Assembly (NCBI GenBank): GCA_017307755.1
Contig: JAFKGQ010000015.1
Coordinates: forward strand, 248,001-312,000
DNA from: Chitinophagaceae bacterium
Lineage (GTDB): Bacteria > Bacteroidota > Bacteroidia > Chitinophagales > Chitinophagaceae
DNA: 64,000 nt
Direction of reading: 5' to 3'
Shown in pieces: positions 45,202 through 52,691 of the stretch. Within the stretch, counting starts at the first letter, position 1, and the number at the start of each line of letters is the position of its first letter. The notes under the pieces are model-generated. The model did not search any database. It saw only the letters and a list, made by a program, of their open reading frames with translations, and was not told the DNA's origin. The translations under genes were made by a program, and so were the position numbers.

Positions 45202-46554
45202 ATGCGTGGAGTACTCTTCGGTGCAATGCTGCTACTGACGGGCGGTGTTCTTGCGCAGCAGACGGATGTCGCCTCCAGGCCTCCGATGGGCTGGAACAGC
45301 TATAATTGTTGGGGTTCTGCCGTACACGAGGACGAAGTAAAGGCCAACGCGGAGCATATGGCCCATCGTCTTCGGGGAGGCTGGCAATATATTGTCGTCG
45401 ATTTCCTATGGGCATATGACAATCCGCCCGGCAGTCTGATCGGCAATCCTTTTCAACAGCGATTGCAGGATGGGGCCTATATCCCGTGGCTCACCATGGA
45501 TGAATGGGGCAGGCTGCAGCCCAATACAAATAAATTCCCATCCGCCTTTGGGGGCAAGGGGTTCAACCCCCTGGGAGAATATGTACATTCTTTGGGTCTT
45601 AAATTCGGCATACATGTGATGCGGGGTATTCCGCGGCAGGCAGTATGGGCACATAGTCCTGTCCTTGGCGCGAATGGCGTCACCGCCGACCAGATAGCCG
45701 ACACATCTTCCACCTGTCCCTGGATGAACCATATGTATGGACTTGATATGCGCAAGCCAGGCGCGCAGGCGTACCTCAATTCTTTGTTGAACCTTTATGC
45801 GCAGTGGGGAGTAGATTTTATAAAAGTGGATGATATTGCCCGGCCATACAGTGCCGCGGAGGTAGAAGGATATCAAAACGCGATCCGGCAATGCGGCAGG
45901 TCTGTCGTCCTGAGCATATCTCCAGGTGAGACGCCCCTGAAAGATTCCGTGCATGTCGTGCAGTATGCCAATATGTGGCGGATGGCGGATGATTTCTGGG
46001 ACAGCTGGAAGGAGATGCTAAAGATGTTTGATTATGCCAAAAGCTGGGAAGGTGTCGGCGGGCCGGGGCATTGGCCCGACTGCGATATGATCCAGATAGG
46101 CAAGATCTCCAAAAGAGGGCCGGTGGGTCCTGAGCGGTACAGCAGACTCTCCGAGGATGAGCTGGTGACGCATATGACCTTCTGGTGTATCTATCGCAGT
46201 CCCCTGATGCTGGGCGGCAATCTTCCCGATGACAGGGAACTGGAGCAGCGGTTGTTCTCCAACGAGGAAGTACTACAGGTGAACCAGGAAGGCGCGGACC
46301 CGCGGCAGCTGTACAAACAGGATGGGGGTATGGTGTGGGTGTCGCGTGCGCCGGATGGAGGCAAATATGCTGCTTTGTTCAACATCAGTGATGTAGAGAA
46401 GGAAGTGGGAGTGGAGTTCCGGCAACTGGGATGGAAGAAGGCGGTGAAAGTGAGGGACCTTTGGATGCAAAAGGATATAGGCGTCTATAAAAAAGAATTC
46501 AAGCGAAAGATACCTGCGCATGGCGCTGTTCTACTTAAAATAGTTTCTTTTTAA
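45202..46554 (+). CDS. GH27 alpha-galactosidase or beta-L-arabinopyranosidase
   Basis: 450 residues with a signal peptide (about 1-18). RPPMGWNSYNCWG, nucleophile D210 in VDFIKVDDI, the probable acid/base D264 in MADDFWDSW, and GHWPDCDMIQIG are GH27 signatures. The pairing with a GH51 arabinofuranosidase makes beta-L-arabinopyranosidase activity, known within GH27, worth considering beside alpha-galactosidase. Periplasmic location is inferred. Confidence 0.88.
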   Translation: MRGVLFGAMLLLTGGVLAQQTDVASRPPMGWNSYNCWGSAVHEDEVKANAEHMAHRLRGGWQYIVVDFLWAYDNPPGSLIGNPFQQRLQDGAYIPWLTMDEWGRLQPNTNKFPSAFGGKGFNPLGEYVHSLGLKFGIHVMRGIPRQAVWAHSPVLGANGVTADQIADTSSTCPWMNHMYGLDMRKPGAQAYLNSLLNLYAQWGVDFIKVDDIARPYSAAEVEGYQNAIRQCGRSVVLSISPGETPLKDSVHVVQYANMWRMADDFWDSWKEMLKMFDYAKSWEGVGGPGHWPDCDMIQIGKISKRGPVGPERYSRLSEDELVTHMTFWCIYRSPLMLGGNLPDDRELEQRLFSNEEVLQVNQEGADPRQLYKQDGGMVWVSRAPDGGKYAALFNISDVEKEVGVEFRQLGWKKAVKVRDLWMQKDIGVYKKEFKRKIPAHGAVLLKIVSF

Positions 46555-46576
46555 ATTTATTTCCTACCTTTATCAC

Positions 46577-46660
46577 GGACTTTAGGGGTGCTGGTTTACG
46601 ACCGGCTGAGATAATACCCTCATAACCTGATCCGGATAATACCGGCGAAGGGAAAAGACG
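46577..46660 (+). ncRNA. TPP (THI-element) riboswitch
   Basis: The conserved aptamer blocks are all present: GGGGTGCT (46585-46592), GGCTGAGATAATACCCT (46604-46620), AACCTGATCCGGATAATACC (46624-46643) and GGCGAAGGGA. It lies 64 bases before thiS and heads the thiamin operon, so it should shut the operon down when thiamin pyrophosphate is abundant. The expression platform is described as a separate feature. Confidence 0.96.
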
Positions 46661-46724
46661 GACTCTCTCTTTCTGCACGTTTGCAGCACCTCCTACGATT
46701 TGTAAAATTTTTATTCCAGGATGT
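46661..46724 (+). promoter_or_regulatory. Candidate expression platform of the TPP riboswitch
   Basis: AGCACCTC (46685-46692) is complementary to GGGGTGCT (46585-46592) in the aptamer, eight pairs with one G-T wobble, so the two folds exclude each other. When the aptamer holds its 5' strand, TCCT (46691-46694) is free to pair with AGGA (46718-46721), just upstream of the thiS ATG. This suggests translational control. It was read by eye only. Confidence 0.45.
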
Positions 46725-46931
46725 ATGGTACAGGTAACCATCAACCGGGAGCGTTTTATGCTGCCCGAATCAGGCACGCTGGCCGAAGTATTGTCCCTGC
46801 TGGAGATCCGTCAGCCAGATGGGATAGCCATTGCCGTTAATGATACTGTCATTCCCAAAGGCGAGTGGGAACGGTACAAGCTACAGTCAGAGGATAAGGT
46901 CTTTGTTATCCGGGCAACACAAGGAGGGTAA
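46725..46931 (+). CDS. thiS: Sulfur-carrier protein ThiS
   Basis: 68 residues with a ubiquitin-like fold, ending in the required Gly-Gly (ATQGG). It carries sulfur as a thiocarboxylate for thiazole formation by ThiG. First gene of the operon; thiC follows after 17 bases. Its usual activating enzyme ThiF is not encoded in the operon. Confidence 0.93.
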   Translation: MVQVTINRERFMLPESGTLAEVLSLLEIRQPDGIAIAVNDTVIPKGEWERYKLQSEDKVFVIRATQGG

Positions 46932-46948
46932 ACTAAAATTCTATACAT

Positions 46949-48718
46949 ATGAAGAAAGAGAGCATGCCGGGTGAGCATATCATCAGCCGGGAGCCATTTC
47001 CAGCGAGCCGTAAAGTATATGTAAAAGGGCAGCTGCATGATATACGGGTTGCCATGCGTGAGATCGCCGTCGGCAATACGGTGGACATGCATAACAATAC
47101 GGAGACGTCCAATCCTCCTGTCACGGTGTATGATACCAGCGGGCCGTACACAGATCCTGTTGTCGAGATCGATTTGCAAAAGGGGTTGTCGCCTCTTCGT
47201 GAGCAGTGGATCATGCAGAGGGGAGATGTGGAGGGCAGACCGCGAAAAGCAAAAGCGGGGCGTAACGTAACGCAGCTGCATTATGCGAAGCAGGGGATCA
47301 TCACACCCGAGATGGAATACATTGCCATCCGGGAGAACCAGCGAAGCGATCCGGGAGATATCCAGCAGCATGCGGGTCAGTCTTTTGGGGCGAATATACC
47401 CAAGGGATCCATCACGCCAGAGTTTGTCCGGCAGGAAGTGGCGGCGGGCAGGGCTGTCATCCCTTCCAATATCAATCATCCCGAGACAGAGCCGATGATC
47501 ATCGGCAGGAACTTTCTTGTAAAGATCAATGCCAATATCGGCAATTCAGCCGTCAGCTCTTCCATCGAGGAGGAGGTGGAAAAGGCGGTATGGGCTTGTC
47601 GCTGGGGGGCGGATACTATCATGGATCTCTCAACCGGGAAGAATATCCATGAAACGAGGGAATGGATACTCCGTAATACGCCTGTTCCTGTGGGTACCGT
47701 ACCCATTTACCAGGCATTGGAGAAAGTGGGCGGCAAGGCGGAAGAGCTTACCTGGGAGATCTACCGGGATACGCTGATCGAGCAGGCAGAACAGGGGGTA
47801 GACTATTTTACCATTCATGCGGGCGTATTGCTGCGTTATATCCCGTTGACGGCCAGACGTGTCACAGGGATCGTATCCCGTGGCGGTTCGATCATGGCCA
47901 AGTGGTGTCTGGCGCATCATCGCGAGAGTTTCCTCTATACGAATTTTGAAGAGATATGTGAGATCATGAAAGCATATGACGTCTCTTTTTCTCTCGGGGA
48001 CGGGCTACGTCCCGGCTCCATTGCCGACGCCAACGACGCGGCGCAGTTTGCCGAACTGGAGACCCTGGGACAGCTGACAAAGATCGCGTGGAAGCATGAC
48101 TGCCAGGTGATCATCGAGGGACCCGGGCATATTCCCATGCACCTGATAAAGGAGAATATGGACAAGCAGTTGAAGGAATGTCATGAAGCGCCTTTTTATA
48201 CCTTAGGGCCTTTGACCACCGACATAGCACCGGGCTATGATCATATCACATCCGCCATTGGAGCTGCCATGATCGGCTGGTATGGCACTGCCATGTTGTG
48301 CTATGTCACTCCCAAAGAGCATCTTGGACTTCCCAACAAAAAAGATGTAAAGGACGGTGTCATTGCGTATAAGATTGCCGCGCATGCCGCTGATCTGGCG
48401 AAGGGACATCCGGGAGCGCAGCATAGGGACAACGTCCTCAGCAAAGCGCGTTTTGAGTTCCGGTGGCAGGATCAGTTCAATCTTTCCCTGGACCCGGATA
48501 CCGCACGGGCGTATCATGACGAAACCCTGCCTGCGGAAGGCGCAAAGATCGCTCACTTTTGCAGCATGTGCGGACCACATTTCTGCAGCATGAAGATCAC
48601 GCAGGAAGTGCGCCGGTTTGCGGAAGAGAAGGGGATCAGCGAAGATTCAGCAGTAGAAGAAGGTATGAAAGAAAAGGCGGAAGCGTTCAAGCAGGCTGGT
48701 GCGGAGATCTACTTATGA
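46949..48718 (+). CDS. thiC: Phosphomethylpyrimidine synthase ThiC
   Basis: 589 residues. ThiC turns aminoimidazole ribotide into HMP phosphate by radical SAM chemistry. The C-terminal cluster motif CSMCGPHFC (CxxCxxxxC), the GPGHIPMHL and PFYTLGPLTTDIAPGYDHITSAIG stretches, and length are standard. Its TGA overlaps the ATG of the next gene. Confidence 0.97.
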   Translation: MKKESMPGEHIISREPFPASRKVYVKGQLHDIRVAMREIAVGNTVDMHNNTETSNPPVTVYDTSGPYTDPVVEIDLQKGLSPLREQWIMQRGDVEGRPRKAKAGRNVTQLHYAKQGIITPEMEYIAIRENQRSDPGDIQQHAGQSFGANIPKGSITPEFVRQEVAAGRAVIPSNINHPETEPMIIGRNFLVKINANIGNSAVSSSIEEEVEKAVWACRWGADTIMDLSTGKNIHETREWILRNTPVPVGTVPIYQALEKVGGKAEELTWEIYRDTLIEQAEQGVDYFTIHAGVLLRYIPLTARRVTGIVSRGGSIMAKWCLAHHRESFLYTNFEEICEIMKAYDVSFSLGDGLRPGSIADANDAAQFAELETLGQLTKIAWKHDCQVIIEGPGHIPMHLIKENMDKQLKECHEAPFYTLGPLTTDIAPGYDHITSAIGAAMIGWYGTAMLCYVTPKEHLGLPNKKDVKDGVIAYKIAAHAADLAKGHPGAQHRDNVLSKARFEFRWQDQFNLSLDPDTARAYHDETLPAEGAKIAHFCSMCGPHFCSMKITQEVRRFAEEKGISEDSAVEEGMKEKAEAFKQAGAEIYL

Positions 48719-49341
48719 CGGGTGCTCATTTTTTGTTAGCAGTCATTACCAGTCCTGTTGCGGCGCCGGGTGAAGCGGACTATCTGGAGGGGCTTTTAGA
48801 GGAAGGATTAGAGAAGCTGCATATACGGAAGCCGGGGGATACGGAGGATGCCAGGGAGGCGTTGTTAGAGCGGCTGGCCCCCCGATGGTGCTCGCGGCTA
48901 GTGCTACATGGAGGCAGGGATGTGGTGGAATTAGCCCGGCGATACAAAATCCCGCAGATACATGGGCATTGGCATAAGCCCTGGTTGGAGGATGGAGGTC
49001 TGCCTGGAAGCCAGAAAATAGTGGTTTCCGCCTCCCTTCATTCCTGGGAGGAGGTCCGTGAGGTGCCGTCTGGCGTATTGGAATATATTTTTCTCAGTCC
49101 TTTGTTCGACAGTATCTCCAAGCCCGGCTATCCGGCCGGCGACGGTTTGCTGCAGCGTCCGGCCGGGGTTGCACCCTGCAGGCTCATCGGATTGGGGGGG
49201 ATCGGTGCGGATACCATCGGAGAGGTGATAAAGCATGGATGGGACGGAGCTGCTTTGCTTGGATATATCTGGCAGCAACCGGAGAGGGCTGTAGAAAGAT
49301 TCAGGATATTAAAAGAGATCATTAGTCATTATGGAAGATAA
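48715..49341 (+). CDS. ThiE/TenI-family protein, probably thiazole tautomerase-like
   Basis: 208 residues from ATG 48715 (ATGA overlap with thiC; the frame is open upstream inside thiC). LHIRKP, LVLHGGRDVVELARRYKIPQIHGHWH and YIFLSPLFDSISKPGY place it in the ThiE/TenI fold. It lacks the QLR.K and ND..D signature residues of true ThiE, whereas the fused ThiE in this operon has them. It is therefore more likely TenI-like than a second synthase. The end overlaps thiD by 11 bases. Confidence 0.82.
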   Translation: MTGAHFLLAVITSPVAAPGEADYLEGLLEEGLEKLHIRKPGDTEDAREALLERLAPRWCSRLVLHGGRDVVELARRYKIPQIHGHWHKPWLEDGGLPGSQKIVVSASLHSWEEVREVPSGVLEYIFLSPLFDSISKPGYPAGDGLLQRPAGVAPCRLIGLGGIGADTIGEVIKHGWDGAALLGYIWQQPERAVERFRILKEIISHYGR

Positions 49342-50113
49342 TCGTCCACGGGTGTTAGTGGCGGCGGGTTTTGATCAGTGCGGAGGGGCGGGTATCCTGG
49401 CGGATATCAAGACCCTGGAGGCGCATGGCGTATATGGATATGCCGTATGTACGGGGCTGACCTTTCAGAACGAGCGGACCATCAGCCGGGTACATTGGTA
49501 TGATGAGAGAGACATATTTGAGCAGATAGATCTCTGTTTTGAGACGGGCAGTTTTGATTGGGTGAAGATTGGTATCGCCAGGAGCATTGGTATGCTGTCA
49601 TCCATCATCCGTCATCTAAAGCAACATAACCCTGCCGTACGCATTGTGCTGGACCCTGTTATCAAGGCCAGCAGCGGTAAGGATTTCTGGGAGGGTACGG
49701 ACAGGGCGGGGTTTGATGCGCTTGCCCGCGAGTGCTGGCTGGTGACGCCTAACTGGGAGGAAATAGGATGGCTATATCCCGGGGAAGACATCCCCGAGGT
49801 CAGCCGGAGACTATCGGGTTTTTGTAACCTGTACCTGAAGGGGGGGCATCATCCGCAGCAGCCGGGGCGGGATTATTTATGGAGCGGGGGGATGCTGCAG
49901 GTGCTGGAGCCGGGGGCAGCGGCGGGAACCATCTATTCCAAGCATGGGTCCGGCTGTGTATTGTCGTCTTCACTGGCTGCCAACCTTTCTCTGGGGTATA
50001 CCTTACCGATAGCTGCCACCCGATCGAAGAAATATATCGAGCAGTTTTTAACAAGTAATAAAACTAATTTAGGATGGCATACATTCCAGAACGGACCGGA
50101 GGTTCGTTGTTAA
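49331..50113 (+). CDS. thiD: Hydroxymethylpyrimidine/phosphomethylpyrimidine kinase
   Basis: 260 residues. The ribokinase-fold features VAAGFDQCGGAGILADIKTLEAHGVYGYAV, VLDPVIKASSG, LVTPNWEEIGWL, and the anion-hole motif KHGSGCVLSSSLA are present. It phosphorylates HMP and HMP-P to HMP-PP for ThiE. The sequence is somewhat divergent from enterobacterial ThiD, and the fit rests on operon context as well. It overlaps the next gene by 40 bases if that gene starts at 50074. Confidence 0.87.
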   Translation: MEDNRPRVLVAAGFDQCGGAGILADIKTLEAHGVYGYAVCTGLTFQNERTISRVHWYDERDIFEQIDLCFETGSFDWVKIGIARSIGMLSSIIRHLKQHNPAVRIVLDPVIKASSGKDFWEGTDRAGFDALARECWLVTPNWEEIGWLYPGEDIPEVSRRLSGFCNLYLKGGHHPQQPGRDYLWSGGMLQVLEPGAAAGTIYSKHGSGCVLSSSLAANLSLGYTLPIAATRSKKYIEQFLTSNKTNLGWHTFQNGPEVRC

Positions 50114-51537
50114 GAGGAAAGATCAGCGGATTGAATTTTATCACAAAAGACGATGCCCCGCTGAATCATTTACAGCAGGTAGAAGCTGCCTGTCGTGCCG
50201 GCATCCGATGGATACAATTGCGGATGAAGCTGGCGGATGACATGACATTTCGTGAGACAGCGCGTGCGGCCAGGGAAATTTGCGAAGCCTGGGGTTGTAT
50301 GCTGATCCTCAATGACAGGGTGGAGCTGGCCGCTGAGGTGGGGGCGCATGGCGTGCATGTCGGATTGCAGGACATGTCTGTGGCGGCGGTGCGCCGGCTG
50401 CTGGGGGAGGAAATTATCATCGGCGGGACGGCTAATACCGTTGAAGACATACGCCGGCATCATGAACAGGGGGCGGATTATATTGGGTTGGGCCCTTACA
50501 GGTTTACCGATACCAAGAAGAACCTGAGCCCTTTGCTGGGGTTACAAGGTTACCGGCGGATAATGACACAATTGCGGGAAGAAGGTATCGAAATTCCTGT
50601 GGTCGCTATCGGCGGGATCGAAAGGGGGGACATCAAGGCCCTGATCGATGCGGGTGTGGCGGGTATAGCGTTCTCGGGGTTGCTGGTGCGTGCGAAGGAT
50701 TGGGAGAGTACTGTGCGGTCATTGGGACAAGAGATCGATGATGCACGGGATATGCTCACCATCGGGGACAAAACCTTTTGTTCCCGTCTGTTCACCGGCA
50801 CCGGTAAATTCGGGTCTTCGGGCGTAATGGAAGATGCTTTACTGGCCAGCGGGTCCGAACTGGTGACAGTGGCTTTACGGCGGGTGGATGTCAGAAAGAC
50901 GGGTATGACGGGCCCTGCGGGGAATGGAGATGACCTGTTGTTGCATTTACGTCATCCGCATATGCATTTATTGCCCAATACATCCGGCGTCAGGACGGCG
51001 AAAGAGGCTGTCTTTGCGGCAGAGCTGGCTCGTGAGGCATTGGAGACCCATTGGCTGAAGCTGGAGATACATCCCGATCCGCGGTGGTTGATGCCGGACC
51101 CTGTAGAGACTTTGCTGGCGGCGGAAGCGTTGGTGAAGAAAGGGTTTGTAGTGTTACCCTATATCCATGCCGATCCTGTGTTATGCCGCCGGCTGGAGGA
51201 TGTGGGTGTTGCGGCTGTCATGCCTCTGGGTTCTCCCATCGGGAGTAATAAAGGACTTAAGACGCAGGATTTCCTGGAGATCATCATTGCGCAGAGCCGT
51301 GTGCCTGTGGTAGTGGATGCGGGTATCGGGGCTCCTTCGGATGCGGCCAAGGCCCTGGAAATGGGCGCCGACGCCGTGCTGGTAAATACGGCTATCGCCG
51401 CCAGTCCCGATGCTATACGAATGGCAAGGGCGTTCAGGCTGGCGGTGGAGAGCGGGAGGATGGCGTATACGGCCAAACTGGCCTTACCATCTGTAGAGGC
51501 GGTGGCCAGCAGTCCGTTGACAAAATTTTTAGAATAG
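50074..51537 (+). CDS. Bifunctional thiamin-phosphate synthase/thiazole synthase (ThiE-ThiG fusion)
   Basis: 487 residues in one uninterrupted frame. Residues 1-222 are a full ThiE (WIQLRMK, LILNDRVELAAEVGAHGVHVGLQD, YIGLGPYRFTDTKKN). Residues 227-487 are a full ThiG (GDKTFCSRLFTGTGKF, Schiff-base K329 in HWLKLEIHPD, MPLGSPIGSNKG, VDAGIGAPSDAA). A Met at residue 227 (base 50752) could allow separate ThiG translation. ThiE joins HMP-PP to thiazole phosphate, and ThiG makes the thiazole, so the fusion links consecutive steps. The ATG at 50074 overlaps thiD by 40 bases; a later TTG start is possible. Confidence 0.93.
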   Translation: MAYIPERTGGSLLRGKISGLNFITKDDAPLNHLQQVEAACRAGIRWIQLRMKLADDMTFRETARAAREICEAWGCMLILNDRVELAAEVGAHGVHVGLQDMSVAAVRRLLGEEIIIGGTANTVEDIRRHHEQGADYIGLGPYRFTDTKKNLSPLLGLQGYRRIMTQLREEGIEIPVVAIGGIERGDIKALIDAGVAGIAFSGLLVRAKDWESTVRSLGQEIDDARDMLTIGDKTFCSRLFTGTGKFGSSGVMEDALLASGSELVTVALRRVDVRKTGMTGPAGNGDDLLLHLRHPHMHLLPNTSGVRTAKEAVFAAELAREALETHWLKLEIHPDPRWLMPDPVETLLAAEALVKKGFVVLPYIHADPVLCRRLEDVGVAAVMPLGSPIGSNKGLKTQDFLEIIIAQSRVPVVVDAGIGAPSDAAKALEMGADAVLVNTAIAASPDAIRMARAFRLAVESGRMAYTAKLALPSVEAVASSPLTKFLE

Positions 51538-51555
51538 ACGAATAAAATACAGATC

Positions 51556-52650
51556 ATGTTCCGAGCGATATTTCAACAGTATGAATGGGCCGCTGTCAAA
51601 CAAAGTATTTATGACAAGACCGCGGCGGATGTAGAGCGTGCGTTGAGCCGCAGTCACCGGGATCTGGAGGATTTTAAGGCACTTATTTCTCCTGCGGCGG
51701 CGCCATATCTTGAAACTATGGCGCAGATAAGCCATCAGCTTACCATCAAGCGATTTGGGAGGATCATGCAGCTGTATATCCCCTTGTACCTATCCAATGA
51801 GTGTCAGAACATCTGTACCTATTGTGGATTTAGCTATGACAATAAAATACGCCGCAGGACCCTCAGCGCAGGTGAGTTGCTGACTGAAGTGGGCGCCATC
51901 CGGCAGATGGGGTACGATCATGTGCTGCTGGTGAGTGGAGAGGCCAATCAAACGGTGGGGACCGACTATTTTGTCAAGGCCCTGCAGGTGGTGCGGCCTC
52001 ATTTTGCCCATATCGCTATGGAGGTTCAGCCTCTGGACCAGGAGGATTACGAGTTGTTGATAGGGGAAGGGCTTCACACCGTGCTGGTATACCAGGAGAC
52101 GTATCACCAGGAGGACTATAAGCTGCATCATCCGAAAGGGAAGAAGTCGAATTTTGGGTACAGACTAGATACGCCTGACCGGCTGGGTCAGGCCGGCATC
52201 TACAAGATGGGGCTGGGAGTGCTCATCGGGTTGGAGGACTGGCGGACGGATAGTTTTTTTACTGCCTTGCATCTGCAATATCTTGAGAAAACGTATTGGC
52301 GGACGAAATACTCCATTTCTTTTCCCCGGCTGCGGCCGCATGCGGGTGGGCTTACGCCCAAGGTAGAAATGACGGATAGGGAGTTGATCCAGCTTATCTG
52401 TGCTTATCGTCTATTGGATGAGGAGGTGGAGCTATCGCTTTCAACCCGGGAGAGTCCCGTATTCAGGGACCATGCTATCAGACTGGGGATCACTTCTATC
52501 AGTGCGGGCAGCCGGACCAATCCTGGCGGCTATGCGGTGGACCCGGAGTCCTTAGAGCAGTTTGAGATACATGACGACCGTAGCCCTGCGCTTATTGCAG
52601 AGATGATACGAAGACAGGGATATCAGCCTGTATGGAAAGACTGGCAATAG
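51556..52650 (+). CDS. thiH: 2-iminoacetate synthase ThiH
   Basis: 364 residues. The radical SAM motif CQNICTYCGF (CxxxCxxC), IRRRTLSAGELLTEV, LVSGEANQTVG and VYQETYHQEDYKLHHPKGKKSNFGYRL match ThiH. It splits tyrosine to dehydroglycine for ThiG. ThiH rather than ThiO suggests anaerobic or low-oxygen capability. Last gene of the thiamin operon, 18 bases after the fusion gene, closed by a bidirectional terminator. Confidence 0.95.
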   Translation: MFRAIFQQYEWAAVKQSIYDKTAADVERALSRSHRDLEDFKALISPAAAPYLETMAQISHQLTIKRFGRIMQLYIPLYLSNECQNICTYCGFSYDNKIRRRTLSAGELLTEVGAIRQMGYDHVLLVSGEANQTVGTDYFVKALQVVRPHFAHIAMEVQPLDQEDYELLIGEGLHTVLVYQETYHQEDYKLHHPKGKKSNFGYRLDTPDRLGQAGIYKMGLGVLIGLEDWRTDSFFTALHLQYLEKTYWRTKYSISFPRLRPHAGGLTPKVEMTDRELIQLICAYRLLDEEVELSLSTRESPVFRDHAIRLGITSISAGSRTNPGGYAVDPESLEQFEIHDDRSPALIAEMIRRQGYQPVWKDWQ

Positions 52651-52657
52651 CAATAAT

Positions 52658-52685
52658 AAAAAACGCCCCGAATGGGGCGTTTTTT
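52658..52685. terminator. Bidirectional intrinsic terminator between thiH and the LamG gene
   Basis: A perfect 12-base palindrome arm pair (52658-52669 and 52674-52685) has a GC core CGCCCC/GGGGCG and a GAAT loop, with A runs on the left and T runs on the right. It can therefore stop transcripts from both converging genes. Confidence 0.93.
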
Positions 52686-52691
52686 ACTAAG

